Notes: generated from the sequence alone by a model not told the origin. DNA of 64,000 nt from Limnomonas spitsbergensis (GCA_037349105.1 JAYJMM010000124.1:2154001-2218000), one strand, 5' to 3'. Positions 1 through 12,200 are shown, counted from the stretch's first letter. Program-made: numbers and translations.

Positions 1-131
1 GCTGATACTGCAGAGTATGGTCCATTCAGGTTGCTTGCATCCCGATCATAAGGTTGCGTCAACCTGCTGGTGCCGATGGTGGGCTGTGTCGAGCGCTGAT
101 GGTTGTCATGCAACCTCAGACTACTGATACC
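1..131 (-). CDS. 5' part of a helical-repeat gene (copy A), cut by window edge
   Basis: Read on the minus strand, this segment encodes the same N-terminal stretch found in copies B, C, E and F (Ser-Leu-Arg-Leu-His, then a Gln/Arg/Ser/Thr-rich tract and an Asp-Ala-Ser-Asn-Leu-Asn motif). A GCAG acceptor ends at 132, at the same place as in the other copies, so 131 is taken as the start of this exon. The repeat domain lies outside the window to the left. It differs from its relatives by a 3-base insertion near position 110. Whether this copy is intact cannot be judged. Confidence 0.55.
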
Positions 132-349
132 CTGCACAGTATAAGGAACAAGGATATATCACTCCCGTAGCAAAGAATCTATCGTAATATACAAAATGAC
201 CAAGCCAATGTCTCATCAATCGGTCCCGAACTCCTATCAAGGCTAAATAATCCTGTCAGATGACATCCTGCCCTAAACTTTAGCCTTTCTAAGAGTGGCA
301 CACCAATAGTCAGTATTTACGGCAGGCAAAAGCTTGTGTGCGTGGCCGC

Positions 350-790
350 TGAGTGGCCGATTGGCCAATGAAGACCGAACCTTGACGAGTATTCAATTTG
401 CGGCCCCAGCAGTAGAGCTTACTGCACCAGGCCCCCTCACAGTAGGCCACAATGCATCTATACTGCAGCTGAAGCACGCAAACAAACACAAAAGCAGGGC
501 TGTCTGTAAGTGAAAGGGACCAGACTTTAACAAGCCTACTGCCAGTCGCCCAAGTAGGAAGGCTTGTTGCCTCAAGCCCCCAGCCGCATTCCATAATGCA
601 TCTGGATTGTGACAGAAGCAAGCCAGATCAAGAGGGATGAACGGCCATCAATTACATCAATAGGCCGATTGGGGAGCAAGCCCAGACTAGCCTATGGGCA
701 GTGGGCCGGTAGCCTAAGGATCAGGGCTTGCTGCATCAAGCCCCCCCGGGCGCATGCCGTAATGCATCTACATTGTTGCTGGAGTAGTGC
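350..790 (+). repeat. Two units of the dispersed ~300-bp repeat
   Basis: Each unit carries the order GCCAATGAGGACC, TTGACAAGCCTAC, CCAGTGGCCCAAGCA, GGGCTTGCTGCATCA, AGCCCCC and CCGCATGCCGTAATGCA, with variations. The same order recurs at least 18 times in the window (for example 9,420-10,080, 13,330-13,510, 19,060-19,850, 28,680-29,345, 34,680-35,560 and 38,985-39,110). The family resembles the two short hAT-like elements in the hydrolase introns, but terminal inverted repeats are not clear here. Confidence 0.7.
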
Positions 791-2380
791 TGACTAAATA
801 GAGACTGTATCATGGGTTGGGCATATTTCTAGAGCGCTGACTGTGACGAGTGCGGCACCAATACCGGCATACCGCTGGTCATTGGATCATGCAGGGTGCA
901 CCAAATCACCTGAGCGTAGCTGCCGGGCGGCTAACAACGTCTGCTAGGCTTCTGGGGACCAGACCAAACCAAACCCAGCTCTATGCCATGCCTCATGCAC
1001 CCCCTCAACCTCTCATGCTCCACCTACATCTCTGATTCCTCAGCTCAATCCCTCATGCCCCAGTTCAATCCCTCATGCCTCAGCTCAATACTCATGTCAG
1101 CCACAAGTCTTATCCCTCTATGACATATCCTCTAGGATAGCAGCCCCTCAGGTCTGAGGCAGCTCATTCTCGCTCGGATGGACTTCGTCAGAAACAGCAG
1201 CACTCACCACGATGCTTTGATGATTCGATGCTTTGAAGGCATGCGTCGATACTTTGAGTGTCGACTGGTCCAACAAAGATCCTCGAAAGCTAGGGAGCAG
1301 ACGAGGCGAGTGCCTTGCTGATACGGCGGAGAGACTGGGGCGTGCTGAGGGAAGATAGTGGCGAGGCGAGGCTGATGTCCAGCGATCCAGATGCGACGAC
1401 ATCTTGCTGCAGCTGTAGGGGCAGAGTAGAGGAACAAAGAAGAGAAGGAGAATGAAATTCAGAAAATGGAATCGATGGCGAAGGGATCGCCGTGGAAGTC
1501 TGGTTCGTCATCATTCTTACCGATGTCCTATAGACAGCCAATGAAGATGCAGTAACAATCAGACAGCCGATTTGCGATCCTCAACTTATGCAAGCTGGCC
1601 ACCCGTGCGCCAGAAGTGATAAGGTCGTAGCAAGGAAGTTGTGAAAGCAGTTGGGACACCGGTGGAGGCATGGCTGCCGATCTGCTGAACGTTACCGCAA
1701 TGCTTCAAGCATGAACTGATATTGGTTCCATGCTATACAAGTCCCTCCTATGTAGTTCTGGACTGCTGGGCAGCCGCTCGCTTGGCAGTTTCCGTGCATC
1801 GCGATGGTCTGACATCTGGAAGGCGGAGAGCGCAGCAGATGCCTGCAGCGGATTGGCGCACGAGGCCCCAACCCAGTACACGTAGGGTGAGACAGGGATG
1901 ATGCAAATGCCGAAGATGCTTTCAAAACACGCATGCATGCAATGGCTTTGCAGCATCCCATGCAACACCCATGCAAGAAAAGGACTGCGCATACGGAGGC
2001 CTTGGCAAAATCAGTACAAGCTCATGCAGCCTGTGATACCCTGGATTTTAGCATTGAACCAAGATGACCACTATGCATGATATTTTATAACCCATATCCC
2101 CTCGGCAGGGGTAAAGCCAAAGGGCGGTGGGTGGCGACTGGCTAGCCTGGTCGCCAGTCGCCACCAATACTTGACCGGTCTACGTCCGATGGCCCATGCA
2201 ACAGGCTAGCTGCACTGTAGGCTGGTTTGTAGCTGAAGTGTAGCTGAGTCAACCTAACATAAAGCATATTTTAAATTAAACAGAGACGAGATACGAAGCG
2301 CTGTTTGGGCGGATACACGTCCTGACATATTTGTGTGCAGGCGTGCACACGTGCAGCTCGTGGTTGAAGCCCCGACAGGG

Positions 2381-2387
<7 letters not shown>

Positions 2388-2412
<25 letters not shown>

Positions 2413-2450
2413 TTGCTGCTGCTCCTGTTGTTGGTGCTCCTGCTGCTGCC
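2388..2450. repeat. CTG/CAG trinucleotide tract
   Basis: A run of GCT units with a few GTT and GCTCCT interruptions. Counterparts sit at the same place in the related blocks at 5,098-5,226 and 21,806-21,870, each of different length and interruption pattern. The Cys-, Leu- or Ala-rich ORFs it produces in several frames are not treated as genes. Confidence 0.85.
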
Positions 2451-3306
2451 CCAGCAGGCGGGTGCTGTGGTGGCCTGGCGGTGCTGCCTCCTGGATAGCA
2501 ACTGCAGGACACGCTGCGCTGCTTCAACACATGTCCCTTAAGAAGGGCACATGCGCCGTGATGCTGTTGACACCATGTGGGAGTTTTACAAGTCTGCCTA
2601 AACTCTGGAAACCAGGGACCCCAAACTGACATTGGGGTAGGTGGCGGGAAGAGGAGAATAGGGTGATGCTCTTGATGTCAGGTGCGGATGCCATGAGGCG
2701 GTAGTGGAGCCGGCTGAGAGGGACTGATGGTGAGAGGAGGAGGATGGAGGGAGGAGGGGGATCAAGGGCGGAGAGGGGAAGGGTGCTGCCCGTAATGCCA
2801 GGTGTGGATGCCACTGGTGTTGCTTAATCTTAATACCACGAACCGAAATCTTAACCAGGAGCCGACGGTGGGGCGGCCGTTGGGCGATTGACGCAACACG
2901 TTTGGAATGCACCTCGTAGGCAAGGGGCCCGCAACAAGCTCCCTTCAATGATTATCCGCATGCTCATGATCCATGCCTGCATCGCTACATTTCTCTCCTA
3001 GGACACCGGACTGCTGCCAGATCCCTTCAAATGGAAACTCTACATGCACTTGACTCATGCCGGCGGGTCTGAAATCCTGTACTTGGTGACCATCACGTCT
3101 AACTCGAATCTTCCCCCGGCAACCAGGCTTTTGTCCCGATTAACCCTTTTCACTGAACCCTGAACCCTGAACCTCTCCTATACTACTGTCCTACTCAATT
3201 CTGAACCCTTAACCCCGCCTAGGCTACTGTCCCGCTGCACCCTGAACCCTGAACCCCTCCTAAGACTATGTTATGTTGAACCCTGAACCCCTCCCGGGCG
3301 GCGTAG

Positions 3307-4240
3307 ATGTCATCCAGCGAGGGTGTCACCCAGAAGATTGAGGTCACTAACATGACAGCCCCTCCAGCCGCATTGCCTGTTCCCATCGTGCTCGCGGGGA
3401 ACAGTGGTGGCTGGGATATGTTCATATGTCTTTTCTCACCCAGATCAACTCTCAGCCGCCTACTGCCAGAGAGGCAGGGCTGAAGGGGCTAGCAGGTGCA
3501 AAGAAGCCCGTTGCTCGTTTGGCACGCCTTACTACGCTGGGTCTGCTGCCGCTGTGCCCCCTGACGTGGACGCACCGAGCGTCAGTTGCCGTGTGCCTCC
3601 CTAGGAGGGCGCCGCTGCGGCACCAGCAGCAGCAGGTGGTTGGAGCATGGCGTTCCTGAATACATCTCAGGCTATCCTGGCCTCAGCTAGCGATGCCGTA
3701 GCTAAGGAGATCCTGGTTGTGCATGTGTCTGGCACCACGCCAGCAGCTTGCTTTGTGCCCACTGCTGTGGGGTTTGGCCCCCTGAAGACTTCCCCATGCG
3801 CATAAAGGCTCTCTTTCCTCCCCCAGCCAAGATTGTTACGCCCTTTCAAATACTGGTGGCATTCTTGCAAGGCAGGAAGGCAGTTGAACCAGCATCATTA
3901 TACTTTGGAGCCTGTTACTCATAGGAGGCCAGCGGCCATCAGCCAGCGTCTGTCAGGTTTAGCGCGGCCTGTGCAGTATCCTCCCAGAAGGCTCTGTCTG
4001 CTACAACCCTCCAACATCCTGTTTCGGAGCTTCGCCTGCGCCCTCCCATGCTATGTATGCTCCTGCTCACAGCCTCACACCCATGTTCAGCGCAGGCACC
4101 CCAACGGCCAGGCAACCCTGACTTTGACCTTGGTCGCACCAGGCCCACTCATGACCTGCGACCAACACGTTTGGTCAGCCAGAGCGCATGCTGCTGCATG
4201 CGAACAGCAAAACCCATCTACAAATAGGAAGCCAAGAGCC
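3307..4240 (+). pseudogene. Decayed ORF region shared by both block I copies
   Basis: An ATG at 3,307 opens a reading frame (Met-Ser-Ser-Ser-Glu-Gly..., then an Ala/Pro stretch and a Gly-Trp-Asp-Met motif) that ends soon after. Coding-like stretches continue in other frames to about 4,240, ending in a Pro/Gln/Ala-rich segment. The copy at 22,730-23,680 has the same start and the same breaks. A long stretch with a defined start, frame changes and a Pro/Gln-rich tail could be a degraded retrotransposon gag or a dead host gene, but I recognise no domain, so the origin is unknown. Confidence 0.3.
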
Positions 4241-4289
4241 ACACTGCAACTTCAAAAAGGGGGAGCCTACGTTCGCCGCTAGTTTGCGT

Positions 4290-5710
4290 TCCTCGACTTA
4301 TGCTAGCAAGCCACCCGTGCGCCAGAAGAGATAAGGTCGCAGCAAGGGGAGTTGATAAAGCAGTTGGGGTTTGGGAGGTGGTTGGGACCACTGGTTGGGG
4401 TGTGGCTGCCGATCTGCTAACTGTTACCGCGATGCTTCGATCATGACTTGATATAGGTTCCATGCTATATTCCCGCCTAGGTTGTGCCAGACAGTGGATC
4501 GTCTGGCGGGATCCGGTACATCGCGATGGTCTGAGATTTGGAAGGCGGAGAGCGCAGCAGGTGCCTACAGCGGAATGGCGCCTAACCCAGTCCAGGTAGG
4601 GTGAGGAGGGGATGAAGCAGGAGCAGAAGTTGCTTTCAAAGTACGCATGCACGCAATGGCCCTTGCAGCACCCCATGCAACACCCATGCAACGAAGGATG
4701 TGCGCATGGGGAGGCCTTTGCAAAACCATTGAACCAGTACAAGCTCATGCAGCCTGTGCTCCCCTGGATTGCAGCACTGATCCAAGATGAACACTACCGA
4801 TATGCATTTTTTTCGAACGCATATCTTCTCCACGGCAGGGGGAAGCCAAACGGTCGTAGGTGGTGACAGAAACGTGACCGGCCTACGTCCGATGGCCCAT
4901 GCAACAGGCTAGCTGCACTGAATACTGGTTTGTAACTGAGGTTTAGTTGAGGCAACCTTACACACAAAATCTGCTTTACAAGAAGAGCAAAGACGAGATA
5001 TGAAGCGCTCTTTGGGCCGATACACATCCAGATATCTGTGGACCCTTGTGCAGGCGTGCACACGTGCAGCTCGTGGTTGAAGCCCCAACAGGGTGCCTCT
5101 GTTGTTACTGTTGTTGTTGCTGCCTCTGCTGCTGCTTCTGTTGCTGTTGCTCCTGTTGTTGGTGCCTGTGATTCTGCTTCTGTTCCTGTTGCTGCTGCTC
5201 CTGTTGTTGGTGCTCCTGCTGCTGCCCCAGCAGGCAGGTGCTGTGGTGGCCTGTATGTGCAGCCTCCTCGATAGCAGCTGCAGGACACGTTAGCGTTGCT
5301 TCAACACATGTCCATCACGAAGGGCACGTACGCCGTGATGCTGTCCACACCAGGTGCGGGTTTTTCGAGTATGCCTAAACCCTGAGACCAGGGACCCCAA
5401 ACTGACAATGGGGTAGGTGGCAGGAAGAGGAGAATAGGGTGATGCTCTTGACGTCAGGTGCGAATGCCATGAGGTGGTGGCGGAGCCGGCTGAGAGGGTC
5501 TGATGGTGAGAAGAGGAGTATGGAGAGGGGAGGGGGACTAAGGGCGGAGAGGGGAGGGGTGCTGCTTGTAATGCCAGGTGCGGATGCCATTGGGGTTGCT
5601 TAACCTGAAGTCCAAACCAGGAGCCGACGGTGGGGCGGCCGATGGGCAATTTAAGCGCACGTATGGCTGAATACACCTCCTAGGCAAGGGGCCCGCTGCA
5701 AGCTTCCTTC
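4290..5710. repeat. Partial second copy of block I sequence
   Basis: This stretch repeats 1,577-2,950 (and 20,610-22,380): the segment with CCACCCGTGCGCCAGAAG, the region of CCCATGCAACACCCATGCAA, the CTG tract (5,098-5,226) and the G-rich stretch followed by GGAGCCGACGGTGGGGCGGC. It therefore lies as a diverged tandem copy just right of block I copy 1. Shorter relatives are at 13,560-14,010 and 44,120-44,730. No gene is seen in it. Confidence 0.75.
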
Positions 5711-5711
5711 A

Positions 5712-6235
5712 ATATTTCACCTGGGCCGGCGCGCGTGTATTTCTCCCCTCTTGGGCCCCTTCATTTTTGCAGAGCCCTTTTGTGGGGGGCTTCCTCCCCC
5801 CCCCTACCCCCAAAAGGGGGCGAGCCCTGTCCCCCCTTGGGGGGACATGCCCCTCCCACCAGCGGAGGAAAATGAGTGGGCAAGCCCCCTTTAAGCGGGT
5901 GTCCGGGTTCCCTGCACATTCCTGCCTGTCCCTCCTCCCCTTACAGGCGTGTCCCCCTGGTCCCTGCTCCGAATAAATTTCCCTGTTTTCAAAAATGCTG
6001 ATGTAAGGCTCGGTTTTTTTCCTTTCTAACTTCGTCATTTCACCTGGGTTGCCGCAAGCATATTTCTTCCCTCTTAAGACTTTTTGGGGGGGGGGGCGAG
6101 CCTTTTGGGGGGGCTTTGCCCCCTCCCAAAAAGGAGGCAAGCTCCTCCCTCCCAAAGGGTTGGGAAATGAGGGGTCAAAGCCCCTTAAAGCATTTCCCTT
6201 CCCCATAGAGGCTACAAGCCCCCTGTTCCTTGGAT
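5712..6235. repeat. Pair of direct repeats with G- and C-rich palindromes
   Basis: Two imperfect direct copies of about 330 bp begin with TTTCACCTGGG (5,717 and 6,038). Each contains short inverted blocks of C-runs and G-runs, such as CCCCCAAAAGGGGG and CCTCCCAAAAAGGAGG. The texture is unlike the surrounding DNA and resembles the palindromic spacer repeats of volvocalean organelle genomes. Organelle origin is an inference only. Confidence 0.5.
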
Positions 6236-6459
6236 CCAGAACATGTGACCGTTCTGCTACAGGTTATTAGCTACGTCAAGGCCTGTGGCCAGCTGGGATT
6301 TGTCCAGCAAGCCCTGCTCCTAGGACCATCATTCCCTGCTGGCTGGCTGTGAAAACCTGAGTCCACCCACTCCGCTCCAGACATCAGTTTCAGTTGGCAC
6401 CGCACTGTTTTCCTAACCCTCACACCCATGTGGGACGAGTATATGTATTTTATATCTTA

Positions 6460-7370
6460 CCGTCTGCTGGTTGACCCCATGTCCACCCACAGAGCAAGGC
6501 AGCTGGTCGCTGCGCTGCTCAGATGGAGCCTGCTTGGAGGACGCTCCAAGAGCAGGTAGAGCAGGTGCAATGGGAATGGACATCCTCTTGGGAGCAGAAG
6601 TGGGCGTGGGAGCAGTTCTGGAGCCGCTGGCTTGCCGCATTGTAACCTTGCTTGCATCTGGCGGACCTCTTGGGGCATGCTCGACACAAGCCATGAACTG
6701 TGGGGAGGGTTATTCAGACGCAGCGTGTCCCTTGGCAAATGGCTATGATCTTGCATTTGGCTGGAGCCGAGCGCCTCCATGGACGAAAATTCGGTTGTCA
6801 TTGGATTATCCCTTTCGTTTTGGTAGGTTCCGACGTAATATAGAGATTAACTGTGTAGTCTTCTAGGCTTCAGTTAAGGGCCAGTGTAAATGCTAGGACG
6901 CTATCATACAAATACGAGCTGGTATTTTCTGTTGACTTTTGCAGTGTTTGTTCTCTATAAGCTGCGGGCTTTTGCTTTAATTGGTCATTACCCATTTGCA
7001 ACAAATTAAGGATACCATGGCTGCACCATGGTCCTGGCTGTGCATCGTACCTGGAATGAGCTTAGTCATTCCCTACCAGCCCCAGGCGGCCGAGCGTTCA
7101 GCAGGGCCCAGCGGGTACCGGTATGCACCGTTCTAAATTAGGGATACCGGTACATATACCTTAAACCAAGCAGTCCTAACTTCCGTCCATTCAACAGCAG
7201 TCCACTGACTGAGCAATGTTCAGTTCCAACGGAGCATCGGATTTCATGCATGGGACAAGGGAGCGCGAACCGGCTTGAGCACTGAATAAACCAGGAGTGA
7301 GGTGTAACGTCAGTCAAAATAACCAAACACTGAGCGCAAGATAAATCAGTGCGCCTCCTGGGATGAGTAT
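6460..7370 (+). repeat. Dispersed element T, copy 1
   Basis: The core CTGCACCATGGTCCTGGCTG, AGCTTAGTCAT, GGCCGAGCGTTCAGCAGGGC and GAGTGAGGTGTAACGTCA is shared in order with 16,055-16,470, in part with 44,740-45,080, and in reverse with 24,035-24,190. The left part (6,525-6,690) matches 44,815-44,930. No ORF of note lies inside and no terminal inverted repeats were found, so its class is open. Confidence 0.6.
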
Positions 7371-7379
7371 CAGGTAAAA

Positions 7380-7948
7380 AAATCACTGTGGTGTGGGGAA
7401 AAAGTACAATTGAGAAACAAATAATTTCCACCGACAAACCACTTGCAGATCAACAAAGTACAGAAACAGGTGTTATGAGAAGTTTAATATGGCCTTCACA
7501 CTTTATTCTGAAATGGGGGGAGCCAAAAGATGCATGGGGCTCATCTTTACGGACAAATCCATCCCAAGGCGTCGATGGACACCAACAAGGACTTCATAAA
7601 TACGTTTTGTAATGCAGGCCATACTTGTATTCCTCCCGTGTGGCAAGCCAGAATTTGCAAGTAAAAAGTCGCAAACTCGGACTCTGCCAAACCCTAGTCC
7701 TCTGAACACGGAATCGGGTTTGAATGTGGGTCCCAAAGATGTCTAAGGCTATATACCAGTCACTGAGTGTTCCCTGATGAGCACTTTGGGATGTCAATGG
7801 CAAAATGTATCATAAGTAAACAATCCTCTTCATCATCATGTCGTGCTTCCAAATAAAGCCTGTCTCAACGCACTTACACATCATTCATAAACGAAGCTAA
7901 AATCACCATCAGGAAATTGGAGCGCGTCATCAAAATAATGAATAAGAA
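7380..7948 (-). repeat. 3' flank shared by copies B and C
   Basis: This sequence downstream of the stop of copy B matches 16,865-17,440 downstream of copy C, including the stretch with CAAACTCGGAC and CCAAACCCTAG. It probably contains the 3' untranslated region. It shows that B and C share 3' ends although their 5' flanks differ. Confidence 0.7.
7874..7878 (-). terminator. Putative poly(A) signal TGTAA for copy B
   Basis: TGTAA on the minus strand, about 70 bases after the stop codon. TGTAA is the usual poly(A) signal of volvocalean green algae. The same signal stands at nearly the same distance behind copy C. Confidence 0.5.
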
Positions 7949-9226
7949 TCACCTTGAAACGAAGTCTGCAAGACCTAGCTTCATCAAAGCCCGTGACAGT
8001 ATTCTACGTCCCACGGGGGTGAAGCTGGGCAACTTTGCCGTAGCCACTGGGACAACGGCATTTGTGAAGGCAACATTGGTGTGCCCCAGCGTCGCCATGG
8101 CCCAGAGCATGGTGGCCAGGTCTTGCGAGTTGAAGTCGTGCAACTTGGCCTGTGCCACAGTGAGAAGAGCATCTGTAAAGGCTGTGTTGGTATACCCCAG
8201 CGTCGCCATGGCCCAAAGAGTGTTTGCCAAGGCTTGCGAGGTGAAGTCCTTCAACTTGGCCTTTGCCACAATGAGAAGAACAACTGTGAAGGCTTCGTTC
8301 TTGTGCCCTAGAGTTGCCATGGCCCAAAGAGTATTGGCCAGGTTTTGTGAGGTGAAGTCGGGCAGCTTGGCCTTTGCCACAATGAGAAGAGCGTTTGTGA
8401 ATGCTGCGTTGGTGTGCTTCAGCGTCGCCATGGCCCAAAGAGTGTTGGCCAAGTCTTGTGAATTGAAATCGGGTAGCTTTTCCTCTGCTTCAAGGAGGAG
8501 AGCATCCGTGAAAGATGCATTGGTGTACCCTAGCTTTGCCAGGGCATAAATAGTGTTAGCAAGGTCTTGTGGGTTGAAGTCTGATAAGGCACCTGATCCA
8601 GCTTTTTGGACCAAAGCAAACAGCAATTGCCCATCTTGGAAATTTAGCTTGGCCAGAGCGTACATGCAGTTGGACAGTGCTTGGGACCCCATGTCCGGAA
8701 CATGCTGTTTGACCAGATCCGCTAGGATTGATAAAGTTGCCGCCTCCCTCCCTCCTGGCCTGACCAGGTTACGGATAATCCTTTGAGCTTGCATCAAGGC
8801 GGTGGATGCATGAATACAATCGAAGCTGGACCTACACCCCTCAACCAGGGAGCGCAGTTCGTCCAAAGTTGTGCAGTTTTTTATCATGGAATTCAGCTGT
8901 CTAGCATTGATGCTACCCCCGCCACCTCCTCCTGTGCTACGTTGCACTCCAGTAGGGATGCTGTCCTCCCGTCTTCCAGACCTGCCACCTGTCGGCTGTG
9001 GTTGATTCTGCCGGTCCACACGCTGTTCCGGCCGCTGTGGCCGTGGAGACAACGGGACGTCTGCTGTCTCTCCTCTGCTGCCGCCGCCAGCCCCTGATAC
9101 CGCAACTGTGCATGGTCCATTCAGGTTGCTCGCATTCCGACCATGGGGTTGAGTCAACCTGCTGGTGCCAATGGTGAGCTGTGTCGAGCGCTGATGGCTG
9201 TGATGCAACCTCAGACTACTGACACC
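7949..9226 (-). CDS. Helical-repeat protein, predicted organellar RNA-binding (copy B)
   Basis: A continuous reading frame of about 425 codons ends in TGA at 7,949-7,951. A Gln/Pro/Arg/Gly-rich N-terminal region of about 95 residues ends in a run of six glycines. Then comes a helical stretch (Ile-Asn-Ala-Arg-Gln-Leu-Asn..., residues about 100-165) and, from residue about 170, six 37-residue repeats plus a half repeat. The repeat core is LANTLWAMATLGHTN with a Lys-Leu-Pro-Asp-Phe boundary. The 37-residue length and Leu-Trp-Ala core fit the OPR/HPR class (Tbc2-like, FASTK/RAP-related), alpha-solenoids that bind organellar RNA; a role in chloroplast or mitochondrial RNA processing or translation is inferred from family. 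No RAP domain is seen. A conserved GCAG acceptor at 9,227-9,230 suggests that the start codon and targeting peptide lie in an upstream exon I could not fix. Confidence 0.7.
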   Translation of the reverse strand, partial: GVSSLRLHHSHQRSTQLTIGTSRLTQPHGRNASNLNGPCTVAVSGAGGGSRGETADVPLSPRPQRPEQRVDRQNQPQPTGGRSGRREDSIPTGVQRSTGGGGGGSINARQLNSMIKNCTTLDELRSLVEGCRSSFDCIHASTALMQAQRIIRNLVRPGGREAATLSILADLVKQHVPDMGSQALSNCMYALAKLNFQDGQLLFALVQKAGSGALSDFNPQDLANTIYALAKLGYTNASFTDALLLEAEEKLPDFNSQDLANTLWAMATLKHTNAAFTNALLIVAKAKLPDFTSQNLANTLWAMATLGHKNEAFTVVLLIVAKAKLKDFTSQALANTLWAMATLGYTNTAFTDALLTVAQAKLHDFNSQDLATMLWAMATLGHTNVAFTNAVVPVATAKLPSFTPVGRRILSRALMKLGLADFVSR

Positions 9227-9230
9227 CTGC

Positions 9231-12200
9231 GCAAAATGAGGATAACGGATTTATGACACCGGTGGCCAAGGCCTCAATGACACCGGTAGGCAGGCTTGAT
9301 CTTAAAGTATAAACCATAATATACAGCAAGGCCAAGCCCACTGAAATCTGAATACGGTAGCAGTTTGCATGCTATGTGATCCACTGCCTTATGCGTTCCT
9401 CCAACACCTAAATGCAGGGCAGGTAGGCCGCTGGCCAAACTGGTTCAATTAGGACTATGTCTTGACAAGCCTCCAACCAGTGGCCCAAGCAAGAAGTTTA
9501 ACCGTATGAGGCCCTCTGGCCATGGGCCGCAATACAGCTGGACCGAGTTAAAGCGTGCAAACAAACACGACGCCGGTATTGTGGTTTGGTGGTGTATATT
9601 CTGCAACGTTGACTGTAAGAGTGCGCCACCAGTACCGGTAGTCAGTGTTAATTTCAGGATGCGCAAGATCATCTTTGCCGGTGGCCACCACTAGGCCGAC
9701 AAGGACAACATCTTGACAAGCCTACGGCTGGTGGCCATAGCATCAGGGCTTGCCGCACCAGGCTCCCGCTACTCCCGCGGCCGTAGGCTGTGAGGCACTC
9801 GAGATATTATGCAGTTTACTTACATAAGCAGTGCATGCAGCGTGGTGCCATGGTGTGGTGGCCCACATTCTGGGAGGGCTGTCTCCAAGGGTCAGGAACT
9901 CAGGTAACAGGAGTCAGTGTGTGTTGGATGCGCTGATGCAGTTTCGTGGGGCTGCCTGTTTGCCATCACTAGGGAAATAGGAATCAAACCTTGACTAGCC
10001 TGCGGCCGGTGGGCCAAGCATCAGGGCTTGCTGCATCAAGCCCCCCACCCAGCCGCATGCCGCGAATCCCATCATGCGTATACACTTTTGCTGATGCACC
10101 AACGAAACAGAGCCTTTTGCATGGGTTGGTGGGCTGCATACTAGAGTGCTGACGTTGAAGAGTGTTGTAAAAATACTGGTTGTCAGTGGATCATGCAGGG
10201 TGCACCAAAGCACCTGAGCATGGTTGCCAGGCGGCCACCACTACTAGGCTGATGGAAACTGGATCTAACCAAAACCAGCTCAATCCCTCATGCATCCGCT
10301 CAATCTCTTGCTCATGCCCCACCTAAATATCTGATGGCACAGCTAAAAGTCTCATGCCATAGCTCCATCCCTCATGTCACAGCTCAATCCTTCATGCCAG
10401 CCTCAACTCAATCACGGATGCTCCAGGTCAGCTTCTCATGCCACAGCTCATCAAACCCTCGTGCCCGAGTTAACTCCCTCATTAATTCAACGCCCAGGAC
10501 AGAAGCCCCTCAGGTAGTCAGGTCTGAGGCACCTCATTCCTGCAAGGTACTACGCCACAAACAGCAGTACTCACCACGACGTTTTGATGATCTGACGTTT
10601 TGAAGGCGTTCGCAGAAACGTCTCGAGTTGCGAGGCCCGATAATGATCCTCGAATGCTAGGGAGCAGACGTGGCGAATTCCTTGCTGGCACGGTGCAGAG
10701 GCTGGGGCGTGTTGAGGGAAGATGATGGCGAGGCGAGGCCATCGTCCAGCGACCCAGATGAGATGACGTCTCGCTGTAGCTGTAGGGACAGGGTGCAGGA
10801 AGAAGAAACAAAATGATAATCATAAAATGCAATTGATAGCACTAGTTGAGAGATCACGGTGGAAGAATGTTCATGAATGGTTCTTACCGATTTCTACCGC
10901 TTATCATGATGATAAACTGACTATTATGCTTCCGATTTGTAATCCTACCAATTCTAGCTTGCCACCCGTGCGCCAGAAGAGACAAGGTCATCGCAGGAAA
11001 GCTGTTGAAGCGGTTGGGAGATCGATGGCACCACTGGTTGAGGTTGGCTGAATATCTCCTGGCTGATACCGCGATACTATAATATATGCCTGTCTAAAGT
11101 TCCATGTTTAAACGACGTCTGTTTTAGAGGTGCTAGACAGCAGATCCCACGGCGGATCCCACTGTGGAATGGCGCCCAACTCGATTCAGGTGGGGTGAGG
11201 AAGTAGTGAAGCAGGAGCAGCAGATGAGCAAATCCTTTCAAAAACGCATGCAAGCAAAGGCCCATGCAAAGTCCCATGCAGCACCCATGCAACAGAGGGG
11301 CATGCGCATGCGCAGGGGAAGACCTGTGCAATCCCATGATGCATGTGATATTGTGATCCCCTCTGTAGCACTGCTGAATGAACCGAGATGACAACTATGC
11401 ATTCCCCCTTCCTTACCAATGCAGCACCCCATGCACGACGACCACGCAGGCATTTACATATAAACAAATCCATGATCTTATACCGTTCCTACTTGCCCTC
11501 CTCCACTCTCTCTTAGCAGAGGCCCAGCCAGTGATGGCCATCTACCTGCATGTTTGCAGCTTCCTCCTCCCTTACGATGTGGTAGCCAATGCTTTACCCA
11601 TCCCCGACCCTTCGCCCTTATGACTGCCACCTCTGCTCACAGACACCCTCCTTGCACCTCCCACGCGTCACCCCTCCACCTCTTGGTTATGGTTTCGTGA
11701 CGCGGAATGTTCCTCTCCCACGATCACCTCAGTCATCATACATGGGGACGTAATCTGGTTTGGTCTAGGCCGCGGGCCCAAGCGGCAGGGCTGACAGCAT
11801 TACACCTACTCAGCTTTGGGCAGTGATGTGGCTGAACTATAGCTGATGCAGTAGATGCAGCTTGCAATAAAGAGTTATTCACTCCAGGGTACATCTGCCT
11901 TCACCTCTAGCCCCTCCTCCACCCCTCCTGGGTCTGATCACCTTCCGTCCTCTTCGGTATTGGGTGGATGATCTCTGGGCCTAGTAAATCTGAAAGCTGG
12001 AAATGCCCCATATCCCCTTATGCCCCCCAAAACCTTTCTTCAATATGCCTTATGTCCCCTTTCGCCCCCAAAAAACTTGACGTCACAGCCTCTTGTCCCC
12101 TGCAGCCACCGCCACACTCATTAGGTTTTTGCGTGTTTTAGGTTCTCGACTTCTTGTGGCTTGTTTTATCCCGGTTTGCTCTGCCCGACCCTTTCGCAAA

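Larger units (their letters stand above)
132..4240. repeat. Duplicated block I, copy 1
   Basis: This flank of copy A matches the flank of copy C (18,827-23,680) along nearly its whole length. The shared order is: several units of a roughly 300-bp repeat (350-790), a run of short units containing CTCAATCCCTCATGCC (1,010-1,115), a CTG tract (2,388-2,450), a G-rich stretch near 2,700, CCCTGAACCCTGAACC tracts (3,155-3,290) and a decayed ORF region (3,307-4,240). Copy 1 lacks about 370 bp present at 19,210-19,580 and an insertion present at 20,644-21,030. I see no intact gene in it. Confidence 0.8.

Noticed and set aside
2333..2632. Cys-, Leu-, Ala- or Ser-rich ORFs across the CTG tracts (also near 5,090 and 21,760)
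   Set aside because: Produced by trinucleotide repeats in all frames; no support outside the tract.
3140..3290. CCCTGAACCCTGAACC tracts, and GTTTAGGGTTGAGGGTTTAGGG-like words in intron 3, as interstitial telomeres
   Set aside because: The units are irregular and do not form a run of one telomere repeat; the intron 3 words belong to the 79-bp array.
7917..8549. Plus-strand ORF of 210 codons, and similar ones at 17,556-18,260, 27,041-28,030 and 33,287-33,976
   Set aside because: These are antisense shadows of the 111-bp coding repeats of the helical-repeat genes.
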